A stretch of 64,000 bases of DNA from Colwellia psychrerythraea (GTDB taxonomy: Bacteria; Pseudomonadota; Gammaproteobacteria; Enterobacterales; Alteromonadaceae). Shown here one piece after another: positions 1 to 8,083 of the stretch; position 1 is the first letter of the stretch; each line of letters opens with the position of its first letter. Both the position numbers and the translations under genes were made by a program. The notes under the pieces were generated by a model that had not been told where the DNA came from, did no database searches, and was given only the letters and a program-made list of their open reading frames with translations. The DNA lies in NCBI RefSeq assembly GCF_000764225.1, contig NZ_JQED01000055.1, forward strand, positions 310,001 through 374,000, given 5' to 3'.

Positions 1-8
1 CATATTGT

Positions 9-85
9 GGGCGCGTAGCTCAGCTGGATAGAGTACCTGGCTACGAACCAGGCGGTCGCAGGTTCGACTCCTGCCGCGCCCACCA
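9..85 (+). tRNA. tRNA-Arg, anticodon ACG
   Basis: A complete 77-nt cloverleaf is visible. The acceptor arms GGGCGCG (9-15) and CGCGCCC (75-81) pair fully and are followed by discriminator A and an encoded CCA (83-85). The D arm, a five-pair anticodon stem CCTGG/CCAGG around loop CTACGAA, and a T arm containing GTTCGAC are all present. Anticodon ACG reads CGN arginine codons after A-to-I editing. The gene lies at the window edge, so any upstream tRNA partners are not visible. Confidence 0.97.
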
Positions 86-106
86 CTTTTCTACGTAAGT
101 AGATGT

Positions 107-135
107 AAAAAACCTAGCTTTTGCTAGGTTTTTTT
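107..135 (+). terminator. Rho-independent terminator of tRNA-Arg
   Basis: An A-rich lead is followed by the hairpin CCTAGC-TTTT-GCTAGG and a run of seven T. It sits 22 nt after the tRNA CCA end and should terminate the tRNA transcript. Confidence 0.9.
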
Positions 136-290
136 ATGCCTGAAATATAGCTTCCACTTCCTTTATCAGAAAGCAATAATCAGAAATTAGAGCCGTTGTT
201 GTTGAGGCTGAAAAGAAAGTTATGATTTATTTGTATTCTGCTCGATGGCCTTAATTAAATATAGAGCTGGCGACAACTGAGTTTCCTTTC

Positions 291-379
291 GGTCGCAAGT
301 TCGACTCCTGTCGCACCCACCAACTTTCTATGTCAGTAGTTATACAAAAATAGCGCTTGCTAGGTTTATTCTGCCCGAA
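291..379 (+). pseudogene. Decayed copy of the tRNA-Arg 3' half plus terminator
   Basis: This stretch closely resembles positions 54-143. It keeps the variable-loop/T-arm text GGTCGCAAGTTCGACTCCTG, then TCGCACCCACCA, then spacer and a TAGCGCTTGCTAGG remnant of the terminator hairpin. The anticodon arm cannot be recognised upstream, and the acceptor 5' strand is lost, so it cannot fold as a tRNA. A tandem tRNA duplication that decayed is the simplest reading, because homology extends beyond CCA into the terminator. Confidence 0.8.
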
Positions 380-1332
380 CTAAACCATTGCAGTTTTTAG
401 ATAGCAGCAACCTGTCTGAACTAATGGGTTTTTATGATAATAGGTGAAATTTAACCCTCATCAAGTAATGCATAACTCGGCTGGATAGCCTTTATTATAC
501 AGTGGAAGGGGACACTTATTCCTATTGTGCTTATTGGTTCCTCAAGTGCTAGCCTCATTGATTGTTTAGTTGTTTCTGAGGTAATCTTTTTGATAGAGGT
601 TACCTTATAGTTATTTGAATGAAATGAATAATTGATTATTTAGTGATGTGAATATTATCTCTAACTTAGAACTATCTTATTTATTATCAGTGTCGATAAT
701 CTAAATGTAATTGCTGTCATTAAGAGAGAACTTGACCCATTGAATTGCAATGCATATCAAATGAGTAGGAACAGTGCTCTATATGACTCTTAAATGCCGC
801 TATCAACTATGTACGCGCTTTTCGCCTTAGTTATTATCATATCAAGCACTCAATGAGATTATGTGCCGTTTACTAAAGCTTTGTTAATATGGTTAGTATT
901 CAGGTGATAAATAACAAGGCGGAAGTCGCTATCTTTATTTTTGATGCCCTTCAATTCAGCCTACCCCAGTTTATCACTGGCATAGTTTATCTAATTGGTA
1001 AAATGAACTATATACTATTAGTTCATTTAAAAAAGGCTGGGGGCTATTCAAAAAATTGGATGTATATTCAATGATAATGAATGCAGTAGTATTTGCGGTA
1101 TATTGTATAAAATTAGCCTTTATCTAATTCTGATAGCCTATATTCATGGTTTTGATAATGTATACAATATTTAAAGTATGCAAAATTGCATGTATATTTC
1201 TGCTCTGATGATGAATATTCATCGTTTTTGGGGTTGACGGTAAATTATTTTTATGAAACACGATAATATTGTTTGCAATGTAGGTATTGGAGTGATTATT
1301 CTAATTGTAAGATTTTTGAGCGAGAGTAAAAA
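380..1332. other. AT-rich intergenic stretch, no convincing gene
   Basis: About 950 bases lie between the tRNA remnant and oadG. A 61-codon open frame at 889-1074 lacks a ribosome binding site and recognisable protein character. Positions 470-490 resemble the D-arm side of the tRNA-Arg gene (about 16 of 21 matches). A 14-bp palindrome, GATGAATATTCATC, lies at 1210-1223 upstream of oadG. I see no other RNA gene or mobile element. Confidence 0.6.
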
Positions 1333-1611
1333 ATGGACAATATGCAGCAGCAGTTTATAGAAGCTGGAACACTCATGTTAACGGGAATGGTATTTGTGTT
1401 TGCATTTCTAGGGGTATTAATCGTTTTTATTAATACTGTATTGGCAAAGCTAGCGGTCAAGTTTCCCGATGCTATTGCAGTACCGAGTTCTCGACCTAAT
1501 AAAAAAAGTAAGAGTAAAAGCACAGCTAATGGTGATATTTCGCCAGCAGTTGTTGCCGCAATAAGTGGGGCAGTCAAACGCTATCGTACTCAACATGGCC
1601 ACGACAAGTAA
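1333..1611 (+). CDS. oadG: Oxaloacetate decarboxylase gamma subunit OadG
   Basis: Small membrane-anchor subunit of the Na+-pumping oxaloacetate decarboxylase, which joins the carboxyltransferase (alpha) to the membrane decarboxylase (beta). The 92-residue product has one hydrophobic segment at about residues 15-37, then a Pro/Ser/Lys-rich hydrophilic linker and a short C-terminal helix ending in histidines, as is usual for OadG. A purine-rich GAGCGAGAG precedes the ATG. It is first in an oadG-oadA-oadB cluster, 65 bp before oadA. The identification rests on size, topology and context because gamma subunits diverge strongly. Confidence 0.9.
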   Translation: MDNMQQQFIEAGTLMLTGMVFVFAFLGVLIVFINTVLAKLAVKFPDAIAVPSSRPNKKSKSKSTANGDISPAVVAAISGAVKRYRTQHGHDK

Positions 1612-1676
1612 GCTTGGTCAATATTGAAACTCTTCTTCACCATTATATTTTAAAAATTAGATAAAAGGGCATTAAC

Positions 1677-3455
1677 ATGAGTAAGCCATTAGGTATCACC
1701 GAAGTTGTCTTAAGAGATGGACACCAATCAATTCTAGCCACTAGGCTTAGATTAGAAGATATGTTGCCTATTGCAGCAACGCTAGATGAAGTAGGTTATT
1801 GGTCAATTGAGTCTTGGGGTGGTGCAACGTTTGATTCGTGTATTCGTTACTTAGGTGAAGATCCTTGGGAAAGAATCCGTGCACTTAAAAAAGCGATGCC
1901 TAAGACTAAGCAACAAATGTTGTTCCGTGGTCAAAATATACTAGGCTATCGTCATTATGCCGATGATGTGGTAGAAAAGTTTGTTGAACGTGCTCACATC
2001 AATGGTATTGATGTGTTTAGAATTTTCGATGCAATGAATGATGTAAGAAACCTACAAACTTCTATTAAAGCTGCGGTTAAAGTTGGTGCGCATGCCCAAG
2101 GAACATTAAGTTACACTGAAAGCCCTGTCCACACATTGGACGGTTGGTTAACTATGGCTAAGCAACTTGAAGATATGGGGGCTCATTCACTGTGTATTAA
2201 AGATATGTCTGGTTTATTGAAACCTTACGATGCAGCAGAGTTAATTAGCCAACTTAAAGAAACAGTATCTCTACCTATCGCGTTACATTGTCATGCGACT
2301 ACAGGGTTAAGTGTTGCTACTCAAATGAAAGCTATAGATAGTGATGTTGATGTTATCGATACCTCTATTTCTTCTATGAGTATGACGTACGGTCATTCAC
2401 CAACAGAAACAATTGCTGCTATTGTTGAAGGTAGCTCACGTGATTCTGGCCTTAATGTAGAAAAAATGGCTGAAGTCGCGGCTTATTTCCGTGAAGTTAG
2501 AGAAAAGTATTCTGCATTTGAAGGCAGCTTAAAAGGCATTGATGCACGTATATTAACGGCACAAGTTCCTGGTGGCATGTTAACAAATATGGAAAATCAG
2601 TTAAAAGAACAGGGTGCTGCTGACAAGTTTGATGAAGTATTAACTGAAATACCTAAAGTTCGTAAAGATTTAGGTTATATCCCATTAGTTACGCCAACAT
2701 CACAAATTGTTGGTACACAGGCCGTACTTAACGTATTAACTGGTGAGCGTTATAAGTCTATTACCAAAGAAACTTCGGGTGTCTTGAAAGGTGAATATGG
2801 TGCGACTGCAGCGCCTGTTGATGCGGAACTTCAAGCACGTGTGTTAGATGGTAAAGAAGTGATTACTTGTCGTCCTGCTGATTTACTTGATCCAGAAGTA
2901 GATAAGCTTTCAGCTGAGTTACAAGCGTTAGCTGCAGAAAAGAATATTAACTTAGCTGATGACACGATTGATGATGTATTAACTTATGCCTTATTTCCTC
3001 AAATAGGTTTGAAGTTTTTAGAAAATCGCAATAATCCGGCTGCGTTTGAGCCAATTCCAACTAAAGTAAGTGAAAAGCCACAAAGTAGCGCACCGTCAAA
3101 TCCTGTATCTTCTCCTGAGAGTTATGCTGTAAGTGTTGATGGTAAGGTATATGATGTTGTTGTTGCAGCTGGCGGTTCTATTGAATCTGTAACGCGTCCA
3201 GCGGGTGATGATGGTTTGAAACAATCTGCCTCTATTACCGCTGAAGAGACATTAAATGCTCCATTAGCAGGTAATATCTTCAAAGTTTTAGTTAATGAAG
3301 GTGACCACGTAGAAGCTGGCGATGTCGTTATCATCATGGAAGCGATGAAAATGGAAACAGAAATCCGTGCAGTTTCGACTGGCGAAATAGTATCTTTGTT
3401 CACCAGAGAGGGCGATTCAGTTGCCGTTGGTGATGCCTTACTTAGTTTCTCTTAG
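1677..3455 (+). CDS. oadA: Oxaloacetate decarboxylase alpha subunit OadA
   Basis: Carboxyltransferase and biotin-carrier subunit; it transfers CO2 from oxaloacetate to biotin for decarboxylation by OadB, which drives Na+ export. The N-terminal TIM-barrel has the family opening LRDGHQS (about residues 12-18) and metal-binding HCHAT near 205-210. A Pro/Ser-rich linker (about 460-485) leads to the biotinyl domain with EAMKMET at 555-561; Lys558 is the predicted biotin site. At 592 residues it matches the standard full-length alpha subunit. The start follows AAAAGGGC. Sequence and context agree, so alternatives such as a pyruvate carboxylase subunit are unlikely. Confidence 0.97.
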   Translation: MSKPLGITEVVLRDGHQSILATRLRLEDMLPIAATLDEVGYWSIESWGGATFDSCIRYLGEDPWERIRALKKAMPKTKQQMLFRGQNILGYRHYADDVVEKFVERAHINGIDVFRIFDAMNDVRNLQTSIKAAVKVGAHAQGTLSYTESPVHTLDGWLTMAKQLEDMGAHSLCIKDMSGLLKPYDAAELISQLKETVSLPIALHCHATTGLSVATQMKAIDSDVDVIDTSISSMSMTYGHSPTETIAAIVEGSSRDSGLNVEKMAEVAAYFREVREKYSAFEGSLKGIDARILTAQVPGGMLTNMENQLKEQGAADKFDEVLTEIPKVRKDLGYIPLVTPTSQIVGTQAVLNVLTGERYKSITKETSGVLKGEYGATAAPVDAELQARVLDGKEVITCRPADLLDPEVDKLSAELQALAAEKNINLADDTIDDVLTYALFPQIGLKFLENRNNPAAFEPIPTKVSEKPQSSAPSNPVSSPESYAVSVDGKVYDVVVAAGGSIESVTRPAGDDGLKQSASITAEETLNAPLAGNIFKVLVNEGDHVEAGDVVIIMEAMKMETEIRAVSTGEIVSLFTREGDSVAVGDALLSFS

Positions 3456-3463
3456 AGGCCGAC

Positions 3464-4597
3464 ATGGATTCTTTAAATACTTTATGGTTATCAACAGGCC
3501 TAGCAAACTTTGAGCTAGGTCAGGTTGTGATGATGTTAGTTGGTTGTGGTTTGCTTTATCTTGCCATTGCTCGAAATTTTGAACCCTTGTTATTATTACC
3601 TATGGGTTTTGGCGCTATTTTAACTAACATCCCTGTTGCTGGCTTTTCAGAAGCTGGTGGGTTATTGCATTATATCTATTATGCAGGTGTTGATACGGGT
3701 ATTTTCCCGCTCATCATCTTCATGGGCGTTGGTGCTATGACAGATTTTGGTGCCCTTATTGCTAACCCTAAAACACTACTTTTAGGTGCTGCGGCTCAGT
3801 TTGGAATATTTGCTACTTTATTTGGCGCCATCGCTTTAAATTATGTTCCTGGCATAGAATTTACCCTGAAAGATGCATCTGCCATCGCCATTATTGGTGG
3901 TGCCGATGGTCCAACGGCTATTTTCCTCGCTTCAAAGTTAGCACCTGAATTACTTGGTGCGATAGCTGTTGCAGCGTATTCATACATGGCATTAGTACCG
4001 ATTATTCAACCGCCAATTATGAAAGCATTTACCACTGACGAAGAACGTAAAATTGAGATGAAGCAGTTGCGACCGGTTACTAAAATCGAGAAAATTATTT
4101 TCCCGGTTGGTGTACTTGCCATGACAATTTTCTTTTTACCTTCGGCAACTCCGTTAGTAGGTATGTTTTGTTTAGGTAATTTAATGCGAGAGTCTGGCGT
4201 TGTTGACCGTTTAAGCTCTACTGCGCAGAATGAGTTAATTAACATTACCACTATCTTTTTAGGTCTGGGTGTTGGTTCAAAGCTAAGTGCAGAGGCTTTC
4301 TTAAATGTTGAAACTTTAGGTATTCTAGCATTAGGTGCTGTGGCGTTCTCAATAGGTACTGCATCTGGAGTGCTTATGGCCAAGACAATGAATAAGTTCT
4401 CTAAAGAGCCTATTAACCCATTAATTGGTGCTGCAGGGGTATCTGCCGTACCTATGGCTGCACGTGTTGCTAATAAGGTTGGTTTGCAAGCAAACCCACA
4501 TAACTTCTTATTAATGCATGCTATGGGTCCTAACGTTGCAGGTGTACTTGGCTCTGCCGTAGCCGCAGGTATTTTACTGGCCTTAGTGGGCGGTTAG
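3464..4597 (+). CDS. oadB: Oxaloacetate decarboxylase beta subunit OadB
   Basis: Integral membrane subunit that decarboxylates carboxybiotin and couples this to Na+ export. The 377-residue protein is strongly hydrophobic with many transmembrane segments and carries the conserved GGADGPTAIF stretch near residues 145-154. It starts only 8 bp after the oadA stop behind a GAGG ribosome site, so translation is probably coupled. A strong terminator follows, closing the operon. The family also contains methylmalonyl-CoA and glutaconyl-CoA decarboxylase beta subunits, but the OadA neighbour fixes the substrate as oxaloacetate. Confidence 0.97.
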   Translation: MDSLNTLWLSTGLANFELGQVVMMLVGCGLLYLAIARNFEPLLLLPMGFGAILTNIPVAGFSEAGGLLHYIYYAGVDTGIFPLIIFMGVGAMTDFGALIANPKTLLLGAAAQFGIFATLFGAIALNYVPGIEFTLKDASAIAIIGGADGPTAIFLASKLAPELLGAIAVAAYSYMALVPIIQPPIMKAFTTDEERKIEMKQLRPVTKIEKIIFPVGVLAMTIFFLPSATPLVGMFCLGNLMRESGVVDRLSSTAQNELINITTIFLGLGVGSKLSAEAFLNVETLGILALGAVAFSIGTASGVLMAKTMNKFSKEPINPLIGAAGVSAVPMAARVANKVGLQANPHNFLLMHAMGPNVAGVLGSAVAAGILLALVGG

Positions 4598-4625
4598 CGT
4601 TTAGCTAACAAAGTGTACTGTTATA

Positions 4626-4650
4626 AAGCCGAGCTCAGCTCGGCTTTTTT
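4626..4650 (+). terminator. Terminator of oadGAB
   Basis: A GC-rich hairpin AAGCCGAGC-TCA-GCTCGGCTT is followed by T residues, 29 bp after the oadB stop. It is a textbook intrinsic terminator. Confidence 0.93.
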
Positions 4651-4770
4651 ATGCCTATTTCATTGTGTCTTAACGCTTTATATAAAACTAAGGAAATTAC
4701 TGACTAGTATATTGATAGTCATCGTCATAAAATACCGTTAATTATTATTTAAGGATTATATAAGATAGCC

Positions 4771-5583
4771 ATGAAACTACTTCTCATTATGCTTAGCGCG
4801 CTAATAGTGCTTAGTGCTTGTAGCAGCTCTAGTACTGGTCGAAAACAAGTGATGTTATTTTCAGATGCCGAATTGGACAAAATGGGTGCTGCTTCATTTG
4901 AAGATATGAAAAAGAAAACGCCAATAAGTACAGATAAAGCGACCAATGACTTTGTCCAGTGCGTTGCACAAGCTATCACAAAAAATGTAGCTAAGTCTGT
5001 TCATAAAGGTGACTGGGAAGTTGTCGTCTTTGACTCTGCTCAAGTGAATGCTTTTGCTTTGCCAAGTGGCAAAATTGGCGTTTATACAGGTATTCTTAAT
5101 GTTACCGAAAATCAAGACCAGTTAGGGGCAATTATTGGTCATGAGGTAGGCCATGTTATTGAACATCACTCAAATGAACGTTTATCAGCCAATAAACTAC
5201 AGAATATGGGCATGGTTGCGGCAACTGCTGCTATTGGTCTGGCAGATGTTGAAAATAAAGGGTTATGGATGGCTGGATTGGGCTTAGGGCTACAATATGG
5301 CGTTATTATGCCATATAGTCGCGCGCATGAAAGTGAGGCTGATATTGTTGGTCAAGATCTGATGGCACGTTCTGGTTTTGAACCGAGTGCGAGTATCAAG
5401 CTATGGCAAAATATGGCGAAGTTGAGTCAAGATGCTCCCGCAGAATTTATGTCGACTCATCCATCAAATAAGACACGCATTGAACAGCTAACGGAGCACT
5501 TACCGAGTTCAATGGCCTTTTATAAAGCGGGTAATAGACCTAATTGTCAAAAACCTAAAGTCATCCCTTCACCCAAAGCGTAA
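4771..5583 (+). CDS. M48 family metalloprotease lipoprotein
   Basis: Predicted outer-membrane or periplasmic zinc protease of the LoiP/YcaL type, acting in envelope protein quality control. A lipoprotein signal with lipobox LSAC ends near residue 17. The zinc motif HEVGH is at residues 124-128 and the third ligand region HESEAD at 186-191, both intact. The 270 residues match the single-domain M48 lipoproteins and there are no TPR repeats, which separates it from BepA. It stands alone, convergent with pdxH across a hairpin. The exact substrate cannot be told from sequence. Confidence 0.9.
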   Translation: MKLLLIMLSALIVLSACSSSSTGRKQVMLFSDAELDKMGAASFEDMKKKTPISTDKATNDFVQCVAQAITKNVAKSVHKGDWEVVVFDSAQVNAFALPSGKIGVYTGILNVTENQDQLGAIIGHEVGHVIEHHSNERLSANKLQNMGMVAATAAIGLADVENKGLWMAGLGLGLQYGVIMPYSRAHESEADIVGQDLMARSGFEPSASIKLWQNMAKLSQDAPAEFMSTHPSNKTRIEQLTEHLPSSMAFYKAGNRPNCQKPKVIPSPKA

Positions 5584-5597
5584 ATTGTCATTTGCGG

Positions 5598-5629
5598 TCT
5601 CAGCAATTAAAGTACAGTAATTGCTGAGA
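5598..5629. terminator. Hairpin between convergent M48 protease and pdxH
   Basis: A perfect 12-bp stem, TCTCAGCAATTA with TAATTGCTGAGA, encloses an 8-nt loop in the gap between two convergent genes. It lacks a strong T tract on either side, so intrinsic termination is likely but not certain. Confidence 0.5.
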
Positions 5630-5660
5630 ATTCTTATAGAGCAAAAATTTCCACTTATAG

Positions 5661-6323
5661 CTAAGGGTTTAATTTGTGGTTAAGCCAACTTTCACCTTCT
5701 TTTTCGAAACATAGGCGATCGTGTAAACGATTAGCTCGGCCTTGCCAAAACTCAATAGCATGAGGTTTTACACGCCATCCTCCCCAAAACTCTGGGTGAG
5801 GTACTTCTCCTTCTGAAAACTTATCTTGATAATGACTCATGCGATCTTTGAGTTCATCGTTGTACTTAAGTTTTTGACTTTGTTTTGATGCCCAAGCACC
5901 AACTTGACTACCTCTGTCTCGACTATGAAAATAATCGGCAGACTCTTGTATCGATACTTTTTCAACAGTACCTTCAATGCGTATTTGCCGTTGTAAAACA
6001 TTCCAGTGAAATAATAAGGCTACTTTGTTGTTTTCAGTAAGTTCATGGCTCTTACGGCTTGCGTAATTGGTAAAGAATACAAAGCCTTTTTCGTCATAGT
6101 CTTTGAGAAGCACCATGCGAGAGCTAGGCTGTCCGTCATTATTACAACTACTTACAGACATTGCTTCAGGCAATAATATCCCTGATTTATTTGCATCAGC
6201 GAACCATTGTTCAAATAATTGATCGGGTGTTGAGTTAGAAGAGAGTTCTGGGAGAGGTAATGCGACGCCTTGACCAAAGGTAAATAGGCAACGCAGTTTT
6301 TCAAATAACGTCATAATATTCAA
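5661..6323 (-). CDS. pdxH: Pyridoxamine 5'-phosphate oxidase PdxH
   Basis: FMN enzyme that oxidises pyridoxine or pyridoxamine 5'-phosphate to pyridoxal 5'-phosphate in vitamin B6 synthesis and salvage. The 220 residues show the family blocks SSRMVLLKDYDEKGFVFFTN (FMN site), ASRKSHEL, an RGSQVGAWASKQS segment, and the C-terminal FWGGWRVKP and FWQGRANRLHDR substrate/FMN motifs. The C terminus, HKLNP, resembles the usual RLAP/RLNP end. A second in-frame ATG lies three codons downstream (6314), so the exact start is uncertain by a few residues. Confidence 0.96.
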   Translation of the reverse strand: MNIMTLFEKLRCLFTFGQGVALPLPELSSNSTPDQLFEQWFADANKSGILLPEAMSVSSCNNDGQPSSRMVLLKDYDEKGFVFFTNYASRKSHELTENNKVALLFHWNVLQRQIRIEGTVEKVSIQESADYFHSRDRGSQVGAWASKQSQKLKYNDELKDRMSHYQDKFSEGEVPHPEFWGGWRVKPHAIEFWQGRANRLHDRLCFEKEGESWLNHKLNP

Positions 6324-6423
6324 AGTTAACAGAAATAAAAATATGCAGTTATTCTATGCTTAAATGACGTTATTGCAAAGTTATATCAAGGTAATACCAA
6401 GATGAATTATAATTTGTTATAGC

Positions 6424-6636
6424 CTACCAATCCTCACTATCATCTAATAAGTCTTTAAGGCGTTTTTTCTCTCTCAATTCATCAATGCGCTTACGCGCTA
6501 ACAGGTTTTTTTGGGCTTGTTCTTGAGCTTGTTTTTCAGCTAAAGAAGTACCCTTTAGGCTATTGTTGTCAGTACCTTCATCTGAACTGTTTTCATTTGT
6601 TTCGTCGGGAAAGTTATCGTCAATATCATTTACCAT
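6424..6636 (-). CDS. Small acidic hypothetical protein
   Basis: A 70-residue, highly charged, soluble protein. The N-terminal half is acidic and Asn/Ser-rich and looks disordered. The C-terminal half is a predicted amphipathic helix, RKRIDELREKKRLKDLLDD, ending in Trp. That C-terminal pattern recalls small proteins annotated as PA3496-like putative envelope integrity proteins, but I cannot confirm this. It lies upstream of pdxH in the same direction with a gap of about 100 bp. No cysteine cluster, signal peptide or membrane segment is visible. Confidence 0.65.
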   Translation of the reverse strand: MVNDIDDNFPDETNENSSDEGTDNNSLKGTSLAEKQAQEQAQKNLLARKRIDELREKKRLKDLLDDSEDW

Positions 6637-6912
6637 TGGCTCGACCTTTATTACTAATTATTAAAATATTCCAAGTATATTGTTTAACATAGGTAAGATA
6701 ATCGCTATTTTCAATGCCTCTTTTAAAAAAAAATTCAAAAATATGGCAAATAATTACTGACTAGTTTTTTTTAATCTAAGTTGGTATAAAGCTTATACAA
6801 ATCGTTTGTTAGCCCTTTATTGCTGGCTAAAATATGTGTAAGAAAATATAAATTATTAGTGCTAGTAGGTGTTTTTTAAAGTGCATTTAGAGAGTGAATA
6901 CCTAATCGCAGG
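6637..6912. other. Gap with no visible gene
   Basis: An AT-rich spacer between the start of the small acidic gene and the nap terminator, containing A/T homopolymer runs. It presumably carries the promoter of the minus-strand gene ending at 6424. I see no open frame of note or RNA-like fold. Confidence 0.5.
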
Positions 6913-6943
6913 CAATAAAAAACCAGTGACAAGCACTGGTTTT
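6913..6943 (-). terminator. Terminator of the nap operon
   Basis: The hairpin AAACCAGTG-ACAAG-CACTGGTTT lies 35 bp after the napC stop. On the minus strand it is followed by the T-rich complement of AATAAAAAA, as expected for an intrinsic terminator. Confidence 0.88.
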
Positions 6944-6977
6944 AGTTAACGTGACTGTTGTCGTGTTTTGACGAAAA

Positions 6978-7565
6978 TTACCAGCCTTCAACACCCTTCA
7001 TATTAGGCAGTTGATGTGCGATGCCTTTATGACAATCGATACAGGTTTTTTCACCATCAGCAAGTGCTGTTGAATGCTGATAAGAAGCACGCTCACTTTG
7101 CTCAGTAAAATCCATGTAATCAAAGTTATGACAGTTACGACACTCTAATGAGTCATTAGCTTTAAGTCTACGCCATTCGTTTTCCGCTAAACCTCTGCGA
7201 TGAGCTAAGAACTTCTCACGCGTGTCGATAGTACCAAAAAGCATGCCCCAAACTTCTTTTGAAGCCTGCATTTTACGTGCTATTTTATCAGTCCAGGCAT
7301 GTGGAACATGACAATCAGGGCATGTTGCACGTACACCAGAGCGGTTCGAAAAGTGAATGGTTGTTTTCATCTCTTCGTAGACATTATCTTCCATTTCATG
7401 ACATGAAATACAAAACGCTTCGGTATTAGTTACTTCAAGTGCAGTGTTGAAACCACCCCAGAAAATAATACCGGCAATAAAGCCACCGATAACTAATGCA
7501 CCAAGGCTGTAGTAACCACTTGGCTTTCTAACAGTTTGCCAACCAATTTTAAGCAAATTTTTCAT
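6978..7565 (-). CDS. napC: Tetraheme quinol dehydrogenase NapC
   Basis: Membrane-anchored tetraheme cytochrome c of the NapC/NirT family that takes electrons from quinol and passes them to NapB. One N-terminal transmembrane helix (about residues 20-37) anchors a periplasmic domain with four CxxCH sites: CISCH 52-56, CPDCH 82-86, CRNCH 142-146 and CIDCH 175-179. At 195 residues it has the normal NapC length. It is last in the nap operon, 8 bp after napB. No napG or napH is present, so quinol oxidation probably depends on NapC alone. Confidence 0.96.
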   Translation of the reverse strand: MKNLLKIGWQTVRKPSGYYSLGALVIGGFIAGIIFWGGFNTALEVTNTEAFCISCHEMEDNVYEEMKTTIHFSNRSGVRATCPDCHVPHAWTDKIARKMQASKEVWGMLFGTIDTREKFLAHRRGLAENEWRRLKANDSLECRNCHNFDYMDFTEQSERASYQHSTALADGEKTCIDCHKGIAHQLPNMKGVEGW

Positions 7566-7573
7566 ACTAACTC

Positions 7574-8074
7574 CTAGTGCTTATTAGCTTTTGATTTTTC
7601 TTTCATCAAGCTGTGCATATCAGTGAAAGTATTTTCCACTAAAGGTTTAGCATCAAGCTGAGTCACATGACATTGGTTACAAAAATAACGACGAGGTGAC
7701 ACTTCAGCTAAGAAGTTGCCATCACGGTTCATGTAGTGTGTCACACTAACCATAGGTGCTTGTGTTTTTTCTGTACGATGACGAGAATGGCAAGACATAC
7801 ATTTGTTGTTATTTTTATTTACCTCATAGCTACGCGTAGTGTGAGGTATAACAGGTGGCTGCATAGGGTAGTTTCGACCTTGCTTAATATCTTTGTTAAC
7901 TACCTTAGGTATAGCATTGGGTTCTTTTTGCACATCGATAGGGGTTGCATCCCTAAGGGTAGCTACAGAGTTAATTGTCTCTTTATCTGCTGCATTGGCG
8001 TTTAGAGAGTACATAATTGGCGATACAGCTACTACCAATAAACTGGCAATTACTGCTAGGTTTAATTTTTTCAT
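7574..8074 (-). CDS. napB: Diheme cytochrome c NapB
   Basis: Small electron-transfer subunit of periplasmic nitrate reductase, delivering electrons from NapC to NapA. A Sec signal peptide ends in a typical ANA site near residue 28. Two heme-binding motifs are present, CMSCH 92-96 and CNQCH 132-136, with conserved histidines for axial ligation nearby. The product has 166 residues, close to other NapB proteins. It begins 9 bp after napA in the same transcript. Confidence 0.96.
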   Translation of the reverse strand: MKKLNLAVIASLLVVAVSPIMYSLNANAADKETINSVATLRDATPIDVQKEPNAIPKVVNKDIKQGRNYPMQPPVIPHTTRSYEVNKNNNKCMSCHSRHRTEKTQAPMVSVTHYMNRDGNFLAEVSPRRYFCNQCHVTQLDAKPLVENTFTDMHSLMKEKSKANKH

Positions 8075-8083
8075 TGTAGACTC

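Noticed and set aside
889..1074. 61-codon open frame between the tRNA and oadG
   Set aside because: No ribosome binding site, no recognisable protein features, and located in AT-rich DNA where frames of this size arise by chance.
1234..1267. TTGACG with GATAAT as an oadG promoter
   Set aside because: The spacing is about 22 bp, too long for a standard sigma-70 promoter.
4006..4383. 125-codon minus-strand frame inside oadB
   Set aside because: Antisense to a well-supported OadB, with no domain pattern.
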